A DNA stretch of 43,483 nt from an uncultured Peptococcaceae bacterium. GTDB lineage: Bacteria > Bacillota > Desulfotomaculia > Desulfotomaculales > Desulfocucumaceae. Where the stretch lies: NCBI GenBank assembly GCA_958417755.1, contig CATZDY010000012.1, positions 1 to 43,483 on the forward strand. The letters are read 5' to 3'. Of this stretch, positions 24,152-32,401 are shown piece by piece (the first letter of the stretch is position 1; each line of letters starts with the position of its first letter). A model generated the notes under the pieces. The model was not told the origin of the DNA and ran no database searches. It worked only from the letters and a program-made list of their open reading frames with translations. The translations under genes and the position numbers were made by a program.

Positions 24152-24373
24152 TTACAGCTGGCAAACAGGTGGCATCAGCTCTATTTTTCCAAGTTTCCTC
24201 CTTGTCTTTGCGTCCGGCTCTTTGTTAACGGATATTCAGTTGCGTTACATGGATTAGCGTTTTCTCCCTGCACTTTGGATAAAACAGCGGGAAGGTCTTT
24301 AACTCCGTATCCTTCCGGATTTTTGCCCGCCTTTGCTCTTGCAGGCAGGACATAATATCCAATGTTTTTTCAT
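24152..24373 (-). pseudogene. Broken Cys-rich KTR protein gene
   Basis: The minus strand from ATG 24373 encodes KKHWILCPACKSK and then shifts frame. A second frame carries KIRKDTELKTFPLFYPKCR and ETLI-like KTLIHVTQLNI; a third frame reads KEPDAKTRRKLG. Together these match the cysteine-rich KTR family (PF14205), small proteins carried on Firmicutes conjugative transposons and resistance cassettes. At least two frameshifts break it, and one Cys of the second pair (YPKC for CPKC) is lost. It has GAGG upstream and starts 13 nt after the MATE stop. Confidence 0.7.
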
Positions 24374-24385
24374 ATTTCGACCTCA

Positions 24386-25720
24386 TTACGCATAATGGTA
24401 TTGTTTCCTTTTTGCAATGAAAAAACCGACCGTTACAATCAACGCTACGCTCTCTGCCACTACGATTGACGCCCAAATGCCGTCCACCCCGAAGATCACC
24501 GGCAGAAGTATGATACTGCTGGTCTCAAAAATGAATGTCCGCAAGAACGATATTATGGCAGACACCACGCCGTTATTCAAAGCCGTAAAAAATGCGGAGC
24601 CAAAGGCGCTGAAGCCGCTGAAAAGAAATGCTATGGAATAAATTTTGAATGCGTGTACGGTCAATTCAAACAACTCTCTGTCGTATCCGACGAACAAACT
24701 TGACAAAGGAGAGGCGGCGGCCCTTGACAGCATTACCATAACGACTCCGCCGATGCCGATTAAAATAAGGCTTTTGCGGAATAGATTTTTCAGTTCTACA
24801 TGATTGCCCGCACCGAAGTGATAGCTGACAACCGGCGCACTTCCCACCGCGTAACCGTAAAAAATTGCGGAGAAAATAAAAGCCACATACTCGATCACGC
24901 CAAAGGCGGCCACACCGTTTTCACCAAGAAAACGCATAAGCTGGTAATTATACAGCATAATCACCACGGATACCGCAATACTGCCTACCATTTCAGAGGA
25001 ACCGTTGGTACAGGCCTTCCATATGATTTTTCCATAGAGCTTCGTTTTGGTAGTAAGACGCAGCAAACTGTCATTTTTTCTTGAGAAATAGACAATGGCA
25101 ATCAATGCGCCGATGGCTTGGCTCAACGCGGTGGCAAAGGCGGCTCCGAATAGTCCCCAGTTAAAAATGAGGATGAACAAAGCATCCAGTAGAATATTGG
25201 TCACGCCCGCTGTCACAGTAACAGCCAGACCCAGTTTCGGTTTTCCTGCCATAATAAAAAAACTTTGGAATGTATTTTGCAGCATAAAAAAGGGCAGGGC
25301 TGCCAGAATGACGCGGCCATACAGGACGCAATACTCCAGCATATTTCCCTTGGCATGCAAAAACACGGCAAGGGGACGCAGAAAAGCAATTCCTAAAATA
25401 GCAAAGATAACGCCAATGCTGATTACAACATATATTAGCATGGAGAAATAGCGATTCGCTTTTTCCCCGTCGCCCTCGCCCAGCGTCTTTCCAACGATAG
25501 CAGTACCTCCTGTGCCGATCATAAAACCCAATGATCCTAAAATTGTTAAAACAGGCATAATCAAAATGATGGACGCAAAAGGTATTTTACCCACAAAATT
25601 TGATACAAACAAGCCGTCCACAATACTGTAAATGGACGTAAACACCATCATAACAATGGATGGGAAAACAAAGCGAAGCAGTTTGTTGTAAGTAAAGTGT
25701 TCTGATAATTGGATTTTCAT
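24386..25720 (-). CDS. MATE family efflux transporter
   Basis: This 444-residue protein has about 12 membrane segments and belongs to the MATE (MatE, NorM/MepA-type) family of cation-coupled multidrug exporters. The start KLLRFVFPSIVMMVFTSIYSIVDGLFVSNFVG is typical of the MepA-like group. MIGTGGTAIVGKTLGEGD and the mirrored second-half segment YGYAVGSAPVVSYHFGAGN are conserved loops. The length is normal and there is no break. Its GC-richer third positions and codon choice differ visibly from flanking genes. It lies between broken genes and downstream of a MarR regulator in a foreign cassette. The substrate cannot be told. Confidence 0.93.
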   Translation of the reverse strand: MKIQLSEHFTYNKLLRFVFPSIVMMVFTSIYSIVDGLFVSNFVGKIPFASIILIMPVLTILGSLGFMIGTGGTAIVGKTLGEGDGEKANRYFSMLIYVVISIGVIFAILGIAFLRPLAVFLHAKGNMLEYCVLYGRVILAALPFFMLQNTFQSFFIMAGKPKLGLAVTVTAGVTNILLDALFILIFNWGLFGAAFATALSQAIGALIAIVYFSRKNDSLLRLTTKTKLYGKIIWKACTNGSSEMVGSIAVSVVIMLYNYQLMRFLGENGVAAFGVIEYVAFIFSAIFYGYAVGSAPVVSYHFGAGNHVELKNLFRKSLILIGIGGVVMVMLSRAAASPLSSLFVGYDRELFELTVHAFKIYSIAFLFSGFSAFGSAFFTALNNGVVSAIISFLRTFIFETSSIILLPVIFGVDGIWASIVVAESVALIVTVGFFIAKRKQYHYA

Positions 25721-25751
25721 ATATGGTTTAGTTCCTTCCCGATTGGATACT

Positions 25752-26172
25752 TTTTACATTTCAGCCATGACCTTTATCGATAAAATACCATTCGCAAAAG
25801 TCATTCGGCCCATGCAACTGATAGGCAGCTTTCCCTCATGTCTGTTTTTCCAGCACACAAAGCACATGGAAGTTACTACAAAGTGAATAACCATCAATAT
25901 GGTCAGATAAATAACAAGCTATGTTCCAACGATTACCCTGCATTTTCGCAATTTAAGAAAAGCGGCTCTCCTTTGAGAGCAAACAAGCAAATGTTAAATC
26001 CTGTTGCGCCTATGCCGTAAATGCTCCAAAATGGCCCCATATTGTGTTGACATGGGCTTCCCATTGGCTATATGAGCAGGCCCTCCAAAATCATGCCCAT
26101 GACGCTTCCTGACAAAAACAACCAAAACATTTTTGGATATGTGATATGTTCAGCTATACTTTTAAGCAGCAT
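25752..26172 (-). pseudogene. Broken CmpB-type (PF06541) membrane protein gene
   Basis: From ATG 26172 (GGGGTG upstream) the minus strand encodes MLLKSIAEHITYPKMFWLF then LSGSVMGMILEGLLI and a stop. Shifting one nt gives YSQWEAHVNTIWG, and a further shift gives WSIYGIGATGFNICLFALKG before a stop at 25933. These pieces match, in order, the 'putative ABC-transporter type IV' CmpB family, with its FxxGSxxGxxxEG and WExHVxxIWGPFxxIYGIGA motifs. At least two frameshifts separate them. A last piece, MGRMTFANGILSIKVM near 25760-25815, may be its C-terminal GR motif. It is decayed and presumably nonfunctional. Confidence 0.65.
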
Positions 26173-26245
26173 TTTGTATCACCCCTTTGCAAAGGAGCCG
26201 CAGCTTTTACCCATGGACAACAACATATTTTCTGGGCCTTGTGTG

Positions 26246-26314
26246 CTAGTAAAGTCCCATATTGGCAACCGCTATTATTGCAATCGTAAGCACGATGGCT
26301 TTGTGCCTTTTCAT
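26246..26314 (-). CDS. Possible 22-residue membrane peptide after marR
   Basis: ATG 26314 follows AGGAGAG with good spacing, 11 nt after the marR stop. The peptide is basic and then hydrophobic (MKRHKAIVLTIAIIAVANMGLY). It may be the intact start of another broken membrane gene rather than a real small protein. Confidence 0.35.
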   Translation of the reverse strand: MKRHKAIVLTIAIIAVANMGLY

Positions 26315-26325
26315 CGTATGCTCTC

Positions 26326-26781
26326 CTACTGCTTGCTTTTATCTACAATTCTCTCAAATGCAGCTTTTAGATTTGCACTAAAGGTTTCCAAGTCTGATAT
26401 AAATGATGGACTGCATTGCCGCATGGTTTCTTTTAGCGCCTCTTCTTCTGCCTCATACACAATTTTCAACGCTTCGCGCGTGTATGCCACTCCGGCTTCT
26501 GTCAGACAAATCTGTAATTCCCTTTTACGCCCCGGGATGGATTGGAGTGTGATATAACCGGCAGCTTCGCATTCTTTAATCAATGTGTTTACGGTTGTCT
26601 TGGGAAATAGCCAATCATCACATAATTGCTTTTGGGTATGGAACTCTCCATCATCTAACGCATAGAGCAACCAAAACAGGTTTTCTTTCACGCCTGCTGT
26701 TCTTGACAATAAATAATAAGCTCCATCCATTTCGCAGATAGCGTTTGTGATACGGCGCATACTTTTCCTGGTTTCATTCAA
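26326..26781 (-). CDS. MarR family transcriptional regulator
   Basis: This 151-residue winged-helix protein is a MarR-type regulator. Its middle part has the helix-turn-helix (HTQKQLCDDWLFPKTTVNTLIKECEAAGYI) and the wing (LQSIPGRKRELQICLTEAGVAY), flanked by helices that would form the dimer. The length is normal. GGAGGCTGTTCCC precedes the ATG. It lies upstream of a MATE transporter gene in the same direction, and its promoter carries a long perfect palindrome, so it probably represses itself and the exporter in response to a toxic ligand. Confidence 0.9.
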   Translation of the reverse strand: MNETRKSMRRITNAICEMDGAYYLLSRTAGVKENLFWLLYALDDGEFHTQKQLCDDWLFPKTTVNTLIKECEAAGYITLQSIPGRKRELQICLTEAGVAYTREALKIVYEAEEEALKETMRQCSPSFISDLETFSANLKAAFERIVDKSKQ

Positions 26782-26800
26782 GGGAACAGCCTCCTTTTAT

Positions 26801-26849
26801 AATCCGAGTTCGTATATTAAATCATATATACGAACTCGGATTTTGTCAA
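26801..26849 (-). promoter_or_regulatory. marR promoter with overlapping palindromic operator
   Basis: Minus strand TTGACA (26844-26849), 17-nt spacer, TATGAT (26821-26826): a strong sigma-A promoter. A perfect inverted repeat with 17-nt arms (26801-26817 and 26826-26842) spans the spacer, the -10 and the start region. This is the position expected for a repressor operator, and MarR itself is the obvious candidate. Confidence 0.8.
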
Positions 26850-26867
26850 TAGGCTTTACGACCACGA

Positions 26868-27189
26868 TATAAAGAAATAGCGCAAACTTTGTTAATGTCT
26901 GTAAGGCTGATTTTGACAGTTTTGCCGCCATTATTCGCAAAGTGGATATCAAGGAATTGCCCCCTACCATTGTCAACAGGTTTGTGAAAAAAATCATCGT
27001 CCACCCGCCGGATAAGTCCAGCGGACACTGTTGACAGAAAATCCAAATCGTTGGAAATTCATCGGGGCATTGGAACAGGGCAATAAGGCGCACAAACTGT
27101 TAAACAACAAAGAAAAAACAGAACAGCATAGCCTTTCGACTATGCTGCCCTGCAAGTATCAGATTACTTCCTTGTGGGTGTGCGCCTAA
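26868..27189 (+). pseudogene. Serine recombinase, C-terminal fragment
   Basis: The + strand encodes SANFVNVCKADFDSFAAII, then RKVDIKELPPTIVNRFVKKI, then IVHPPDKSSGHC, an in-frame TGA, and QKIQIV. After a one-nt shift it continues KFIGALEQGNKAHKLL to a TAA at 27187-27189. ELPPxIVNRFVKKIxVHxPDKSSGHxxQKIxI…FIG is the C-terminal (DUF4368-type) end of large serine recombinases from clostridial transposons. Only about 105 of roughly 500 residues remain, with a stop and a frameshift. It abuts the marR promoter and marks the edge of the foreign cassette. Confidence 0.72.
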
Positions 27190-27263
27190 CCATCGCCCTT
27201 TTTGCGGGCAACATCCCTGGACATATTTTCTTGTTACTGCTCCTCCCTAAAATCCCCTGGATT

Positions 27264-28544
27264 TTAGCAAATCACATCTTTTCCTCCCATATACATTTGC
27301 AAAGGTTGGGGAATGCGAACACTGCCGTCTGAAACCAAATGATTCTCTAAAAAGGCAATCAACATCCGGGGCGGCGCCACCACGGTGTTGTTTAAGGTAT
27401 GGGCAAAATAAATCCCCCGCTCTTTGCTCTTAATCCGGATGCCTAAGCGCCGGGCTTGGGCATCCCCCAGGTTGGAACAACTGCCCACCTCAAAGTACTT
27501 CTGTTGCCTGGGAGACCAGGCCTCCACATCAATGCTCTTGACCTTTAAATCCGCCAAATCACCGGAGCAACATTCCAAGGTACGCACCGGAATATCCAAA
27601 GACCGGAAAAAATCCACGGTATTTTGATACAACCGGGTAAACCACTGGGCGCTATCCTCTGGCTGACAAACAACAATCATCTCCTGCTTTTCAAATTGAT
27701 GAATGCGGTAGACTCCCCGTTCCTCAATGCCATGGGCCCCCACTTCTTTGCGGAAACAAGGGGAATAGCTGGTCAATGTTTGGGGAAGCTGGGCTTCATC
27801 CAATATGCTGTCAATGAACTTACCAATCATGGAATGCTCACTGGTGCCAATCAAATATAGATCTTCCCCTTCAATTTTGTACATCATGTTTTCCATTTCA
27901 GCAAAGCTCATGACCCCTGTCACCACATTGCTGCGAATCATGTAGGGAGGGATATAATAGATGAACCCCCTGTCAATCATAAAGTCCCTGGCATAGGAAA
28001 GAATGGCGGAATGCAACCGGGCCACATCACCGCATAAATAATAAAACCCTGTGCCCGTGGTCTTCCTGGCGCTATCCAAATCAATGCCCCGGAGCTTTTC
28101 CATAATATCAATGTGGTAAGGCACCTCAAAATCAGGCACCACAGGCTCGCCAAACCGCTCCACCTCTACATTTTCACTGTCATCTTTGCCCAGGGGTACT
28201 GAATCATCAATGATATTGGGGATCAGCAACATTCTCTCCCGAATTTGCGCTGTAAGGGTTTGTTCCTGGACCTCCAAATCAGCCAGCTCCTGGGAAATGG
28301 CAGCTACCTTGGACTTGGTTTTTTCCGCTTCTTCCTTCAGGCCCTTTGCCATGAGACCACCGATTTCCTTGCTAATGGAATTGCGTTGCCCCCGTAAAAA
28401 GTCACCTCGCACCTTGGCTTCCCGAAATTGTTGATCCAAAGCCACAACCTCGTCCACCAAATGCAGTTTATGATCCTGAAACTTTTTCTTCATATTGTCC
28501 TTGACCAGCTGGGGATTGTTGCGTAATAATTTAATATCTAACAT
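27264..28544 (-). CDS. serS: Seryl-tRNA synthetase (divergent clade)
   Basis: This 426-residue class II synthetase charges tRNA-Ser. The N-terminal coiled-coil arm that grips the long variable arm of tRNA-Ser is at about 30-105 (NMKKKFQDHK … LTAQIRERML). Motif 2 is CFRKEVGAHGIEERGVYRIHQFEKQE; the motif 3 region is HTLNNTVVAPPRMLIAFLENH. The usual bacterial TSE-VPL loop reads GTSEHSM here, and motif 3 has NNTVVAPPR rather than NGSGLAVGR. The protein thus belongs to a separate SerRS clade, but the ATP-binding arginines are kept. The ATG at 28544 follows AAGGAGGAG. A T-box with a serine codon controls it, which supports true SerRS function. Confidence 0.93.
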   Translation of the reverse strand: MLDIKLLRNNPQLVKDNMKKKFQDHKLHLVDEVVALDQQFREAKVRGDFLRGQRNSISKEIGGLMAKGLKEEAEKTKSKVAAISQELADLEVQEQTLTAQIRERMLLIPNIIDDSVPLGKDDSENVEVERFGEPVVPDFEVPYHIDIMEKLRGIDLDSARKTTGTGFYYLCGDVARLHSAILSYARDFMIDRGFIYYIPPYMIRSNVVTGVMSFAEMENMMYKIEGEDLYLIGTSEHSMIGKFIDSILDEAQLPQTLTSYSPCFRKEVGAHGIEERGVYRIHQFEKQEMIVVCQPEDSAQWFTRLYQNTVDFFRSLDIPVRTLECCSGDLADLKVKSIDVEAWSPRQQKYFEVGSCSNLGDAQARRLGIRIKSKERGIYFAHTLNNTVVAPPRMLIAFLENHLVSDGSVRIPQPLQMYMGGKDVIC

Positions 28545-28559
28545 TTTTCTCCTCCTTGC

Positions 28560-28612
28560 TCCAATAAAAAATAAAACCTTCCGCACCCATATAAACCCTA
28601 TGGGACGAAAGG
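28560..28612 (-). terminator. T-box-controlled terminator of serS
   Basis: Minus-strand hairpin of about 13 paired bases (CCTTTCG, CCCATA / TATGGG, CGGAAGG, with one mismatch) at 28577-28612, followed by TTTTATTTTTTA. It directly precedes the serS ribosome site. Confidence 0.85.
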
Positions 28613-28838
28613 AATCCGCGTTGCCACCCAAATTGCCGATCCCCGGGATCGGCCCCTTATCTGTGCTGTAAAGGGCACTCCCTTAAGGCTCTACGCCTGC
28701 AGCTTCAAAGGTGGAGTACTTACTCTTTTTACCGGTTCACACCAACCACCGGTTCTCTGGAAACCTGAATAAGCTTGTGGCCTTTATCATGGCTGCTTTT
28801 CCTAAGCACGAAGCATTGCCGTGCTTTTATCCATATAT
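28613..28838 (-). promoter_or_regulatory. T-box leader (serine) of serS
   Basis: T-box core TGGGTGGCAACGCGG at 28616-28630 on the minus strand. The apical loop of Stem I is clear (GAGAACCGGTGGTTGGTG…GAACCGG). A TCC codon followed by A at 28713-28715 is in the expected 3'-side specifier position, matching serine. A GC-rich hairpin (GCCGATCCCGGGGATCGGC) precedes the T-box. Confidence 0.93.
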
Positions 28839-28843
28839 TTTCT

Positions 28844-28872
28844 ATTATGTACTGTTTGCAAACAATTTACAA
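28844..28872 (-). promoter_or_regulatory. Promoter of serS
   Basis: Minus strand TTGTAA (28867-28872), 17-nt spacer, CATAAT (28844-28849), just upstream of the T-box leader. Confidence 0.55.
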
Positions 28873-29159
28873 GTAAAAAAAGCCTATTTTTATTGTATTT
28901 TCCATCCCCATGAACAACAACATGGGGACCTGAAGAGGGGCCTGGCTAAGACGCATCTTGGCCAAACCCTCCACCTATTGCGGCTTTGCCCTGAACATCC
29001 GGACAACAATACCTCTTTGGGCCAGCCAGGGGATTAAAATGTGCAAACCATGCGAAAAATACGCTGATTTTCCCTTTAGGGAAACTTGCCTTAAGACAAG
29101 GAACAAAATACCATTTCCCTGCGTCTTCATAACAACAACTCTCATAAGGAGGGAAACCC
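28873..29159. other. Intergenic region before the serpin gene
   Basis: No supported gene. Contains a perfect 8-bp hairpin TCCCCATG / CATGGGGA (28905-28912 and 28921-28928). The serpin promoter presumably lies here, but no good -35/-10 pair stands out. Confidence 0.4.
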
Positions 29160-30461
29160 TTGCAACAGCTATTATCCGGAATCTTGTCCCTGGTCATGTT
29201 GCTTATTGTAACCATTTGCCAGGGAGCCAACAAACCAGCCTTGGCCTCCCCCCTTGGGCCCAATCCCGTGGCACGGCCCGCTTATCCCCAAGGCATTGCC
29301 TTCCAAGACCATGAGGCCCAACAAAAGCAAAGGGAGAACAATCCAGTCCAGGAGGGCACCCTACAAGCCATCAACCAATTTTCTTATCATACTGGGGCCA
29401 AGATTCTCTCTCACATTCAAACAAACGGCTGCTATTCCCCCCTAAGCCTTTATTTTGCTCTATCCCTGGCAGCAACCGGGGCCCAGGGGAACACAAGGGA
29501 CGAGTTTTTAAAGGTTTTGGGAATTTCCAATACTCCTGCGCTTTCCCAACAATGCCGCAATCTCTATGGTCTGCTTTATACGGACAATGCTGTCTCCAAA
29601 CTAAAAATCGCCAATTCCCTTTGGTTGGATGAGGAGGTAAAGGGGCAAAATATCCCTTTTCAAAGTACTTTCCTGCAAAACGCCACTACCAATTTCTACG
29701 CCTCCCTCTATAAAGCTGACTTTGCTGACCCCAATACTGGCAAGGCCATGGGCCAATGGGTTGCTGCTAACACCAACAATACCCTTGCCCCTACCATGAC
29801 AGTGGATCCGGAACAAATCATGGCCCTTCTCAACACCATTTACTACCAAGATCAGTGGCTCAACCGATTTGATTCCCAAGGCACCAAAATTGATGTATTT
29901 TATTTGGAGAATGGCAGCACCATATTATGTCACTTTATGAACAAAACGGATTCCTCCCAGGGCTTCACCAAGGGTCAGGGATACACCCGTTCTTCCTTAC
30001 CCCTGAAAAACAGTGGGCAAATGGTATTGATTTTACCGGACAAAGGGATCTCTGTGAACCAATTGGTCTCCTCTCCGGACAAGCTGGCAGAACTCTTTAC
30101 CCCCAAGGAGGATACCATAGGACAAGTTGTCTGGCAAATCCCGAAATTTCGTACTGACATCAACCTTTCATTGCTCCCTACCTTGCAAGCCCTGGGGATA
30201 TCGGCAGCTTTTCAAGAAGATGCTGATTTTTCCGGCATCACCAAGGGCCAAGCCTTTATTTCCGCTATTACCCAGACAACCCATATCTCCATTGATGAAA
30301 AGGGAGTGGAAGCATCCGCTTTTACTAACTTAAGTTTGGGGGGTTCCTCCAAGCCAAAGGGCAGGGTGGCAATGATTTTGAACCGCCCCTTTATTTATGG
30401 CCTTATCACCTCCCAAGGAACCCCTTTATTTATGGGGATATGCGGCAATCCGGCGTCTTAA
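29160..30461 (+). CDS. Secreted serpin family protein
   Basis: This 433-residue protein has an N-terminal signal segment (LLSGILSLVMLLIVTICQG) and a full serpin fold. Conserved blocks are CYSPLSLYFALSLAATGAQGNTRDEFL, NTIYYQDQWLNRF, PKFRTDINLSLLPTLQALGI and the C-terminal NRPFIYGLIT…LFMGICGNP. The hinge of the reactive loop is EKGVEASAFT, close to the inhibitory consensus with small residues, so it is probably a protease inhibitor. By the usual 17-residue spacing the P1-P1' bond would be Ser-Ser. The start is TTG 29160, six nt after AAGGAGGG; no better ATG exists. Bacterial serpins are uncommon; some clostridial ones carry dockerins, which this one lacks. The target may be extracellular proteases. 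Confidence 0.93.
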   Translation: MQQLLSGILSLVMLLIVTICQGANKPALASPLGPNPVARPAYPQGIAFQDHEAQQKQRENNPVQEGTLQAINQFSYHTGAKILSHIQTNGCYSPLSLYFALSLAATGAQGNTRDEFLKVLGISNTPALSQQCRNLYGLLYTDNAVSKLKIANSLWLDEEVKGQNIPFQSTFLQNATTNFYASLYKADFADPNTGKAMGQWVAANTNNTLAPTMTVDPEQIMALLNTIYYQDQWLNRFDSQGTKIDVFYLENGSTILCHFMNKTDSSQGFTKGQGYTRSSLPLKNSGQMVLILPDKGISVNQLVSSPDKLAELFTPKEDTIGQVVWQIPKFRTDINLSLLPTLQALGISAAFQEDADFSGITKGQAFISAITQTTHISIDEKGVEASAFTNLSLGGSSKPKGRVAMILNRPFIYGLITSQGTPLFMGICGNPAS

Positions 30462-30668
30462 GCCAGCCTTGAAGCATAGCTCTGGAATAGCTTATTTTCT
30501 TTCAAAGATCCTGGAAAATCCCAGGAGCTTATTGTTTTACCGATTCCCTCCTATATTAGATTTAGAGAGATTGCAACTTTAACGAATGGATTGAATCATT
30601 TATATAGAGGGAACCTTTGGGCCCCTCCATCGTCTAAAAGACAAACAGCCTGAAAGGAGAAACATTTT
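30462..30668. other. Short gap between serpin and repeat protein
   Basis: About 200 nt without a gene or a strong terminator. The two genes may share a transcript. Confidence 0.35.
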
Positions 30669-32300
30669 ATGCCTATGAAAAAAACAATGGCAGCTATCCT
30701 GAGCGCAGCCATGCTTTGCACCAGCAGCTTGGCTACCACAGTGCCAAAGGCCTTGGCCCAGGAAGCGCCAATGGCCGTGGAACAACAAACCCATCTTTCC
30801 ATTGTAAGCAGCAAGATGAAGGTCCTGGAAGTGAACCGCAAGGACAATGATTCTTCTTGGCTCACAGTCCAACCCCTTGAGGGCCAAAATAGCCAGGCCA
30901 TCCGCCTCAATCTGAGCCTTGATACCTTTTTTCTGGATAACAAAACCGGCCTGGCAGCTACTGTAGAGGACCTCAAGGTCAACCAAGAGATTTATGCCTA
31001 TTACAGTGCAGCCATGACCCGCAGCATTCCGCCCCAGGCAGCAGCCTATGCCCTGGTGCTAAACTTGGATGCAAAGAGCACCCCAGCCCACTATCTGGTG
31101 GCTGAACAAGTCACCCAAAACGATGACCAAAGCGTCACTGTACTGGCGGAGCAGGGCACAATCTTGGTGACAATTGCCAAAGATACGCCCATTACCCCGT
31201 ATCTGACCAAAGAAGTGGTCAACAATACAGATATTCAGCCTGGTACCCGTTTCTTTGCCTGGTATAATCAGGTGGCTCTGTCCATGCCTGGTCAGGCCCA
31301 TGCCACCAAGGCAGTAATCCTACCTGCTGAATCCATGGATCAGCCCTCCACCCCCCAGGAGGAAACCCCGCTTCAACCCGGTGAGACCACCCCTTACCGG
31401 TACGGTATACAGGCCACCATCACGCAGGTCAATGTCACCCAGGATGATGATATGCTCTTTGTCTCCTCTATCTCTGCCAAGACAGAAGGAGATAAAGAAC
31501 AAGAGATTGTCTTCAACCTTAGTACAAACCCCCTTGTCCTGGACACCAAAACCGGCTTACCTGCTTATGCTGCGGACTTAGAGAAAGGCCAGCAAATTTA
31601 TGTTTATTATGATGCTGCCATGACTGCCAGTGAGCCTGCCCAGGTGTCAGCGGAAGCCATTCTCGTCAACCTTGACAAGGACCATGCGCCCGCCCATCTG
31701 CTGACCGCTGAACAAGTGACCCAAAACCCCAATGGCAGCATCACCCTGCTGGGTGACAATGGTTCAGTGCTTGTGACCGTGGGGCAAGATAAAAAAATTA
31801 CCCCGTACCGCAGCCGGAATACGGTCAAGAATACGGACATCCGCATGGGCTCCAAGTTGTTCGCCTGGTATGATGTGGTGGCAGAATCCTATCCCAGCCA
31901 AGCAAGCGCCACCAAGGTAGTGTTGCTTCCTACTGAGGATTGTGAGTTAACCATGATCAGCCAAGGTGATATTGCCATTGGCCAAGCCAAAATTCAGGAC
32001 AGCGTTGTCATGGTCCCCCTGCGCCAAGTGGCTGAAACCCTGGGTTTTACAGTGACCTGGCATCCCGCAGAACGCAGTGTGCACTTGACGAACAACATCC
32101 GCCAAGCCACTGTAACCCTGGGCGTGGACAGTTACAATTACTCCTCTGCCCAGCCGGGCCTGATCGGCATGTCCGCCCCCACCTCTTTGGGTGCTGCCGC
32201 CTATGAGCTTGAAGGTACAACCTGGATCCCAGCAGAGTTCTTCAACCTGCTTGTTGAGGGCAATCCCATTTCTCTACATGGCGATGTCCTTTATATCTAA
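30669..32300 (+). CDS. Secreted two-repeat protein with Cu-amine-oxidase-N-like domain
   Basis: This 543-residue exported protein has a signal peptide ending ALAQEA. Two homologous units of about 150 residues follow (about 43-220 and 245-415). Each contains LDNKTGLAA or LDTKTGLPA, then YAYYSAAMT or YVYYDAAMT, LVAEQVTQN or LLTAEQVTQN, NTDIQPGTRFFAWYN or NTDIRMGSKLFAWYD, and ATKAVILP or ATKVVLLP. The C-terminal 120 residues (VVMVPLRQVAETLGFTVTWHP … WIPAEFFNLL) match the copper amine oxidase N-terminal-like domain (PF07833), common on Firmicutes surface proteins. No enzyme domain is present. AAGGAGA lies 8 nt before the ATG. A binding or scaffold role on the cell surface is inferred. Confidence 0.82.
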   Translation: MPMKKTMAAILSAAMLCTSSLATTVPKALAQEAPMAVEQQTHLSIVSSKMKVLEVNRKDNDSSWLTVQPLEGQNSQAIRLNLSLDTFFLDNKTGLAATVEDLKVNQEIYAYYSAAMTRSIPPQAAAYALVLNLDAKSTPAHYLVAEQVTQNDDQSVTVLAEQGTILVTIAKDTPITPYLTKEVVNNTDIQPGTRFFAWYNQVALSMPGQAHATKAVILPAESMDQPSTPQEETPLQPGETTPYRYGIQATITQVNVTQDDDMLFVSSISAKTEGDKEQEIVFNLSTNPLVLDTKTGLPAYAADLEKGQQIYVYYDAAMTASEPAQVSAEAILVNLDKDHAPAHLLTAEQVTQNPNGSITLLGDNGSVLVTVGQDKKITPYRSRNTVKNTDIRMGSKLFAWYDVVAESYPSQASATKVVLLPTEDCELTMISQGDIAIGQAKIQDSVVMVPLRQVAETLGFTVTWHPAERSVHLTNNIRQATVTLGVDSYNYSSAQPGLIGMSAPTSLGAAAYELEGTTWIPAEFFNLLVEGNPISLHGDVLYI

Positions 32301-32368
32301 TGCCAAAGGGCCTAAAGGAAAAACCATATTTCCCGGGCTTACTTACTCTACTGATTTTTAGGACATAT

Positions 32369-32401
32369 AAAAACCTCTGTTCACTTGGGCAGAGGTTTTT
32401 C
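32369..32401 (+). terminator. Terminator after the two-repeat protein
   Basis: Stem AAACCTCTG / CAGAGGTTT with a 10-nt loop followed by TTCC, about 70 nt after the stop. Confidence 0.8.

Noticed and set aside
24225..24476. 83-codon minus-strand frame as an intact gene
   Set aside because: It only contains part of the broken KTR gene and overlaps the MATE coding region in another frame.
26868..27189. Selenocysteine or readthrough at the in-frame TGA of the recombinase
   Set aside because: A frameshift and missing N-terminus show decay; no reason for recoding.
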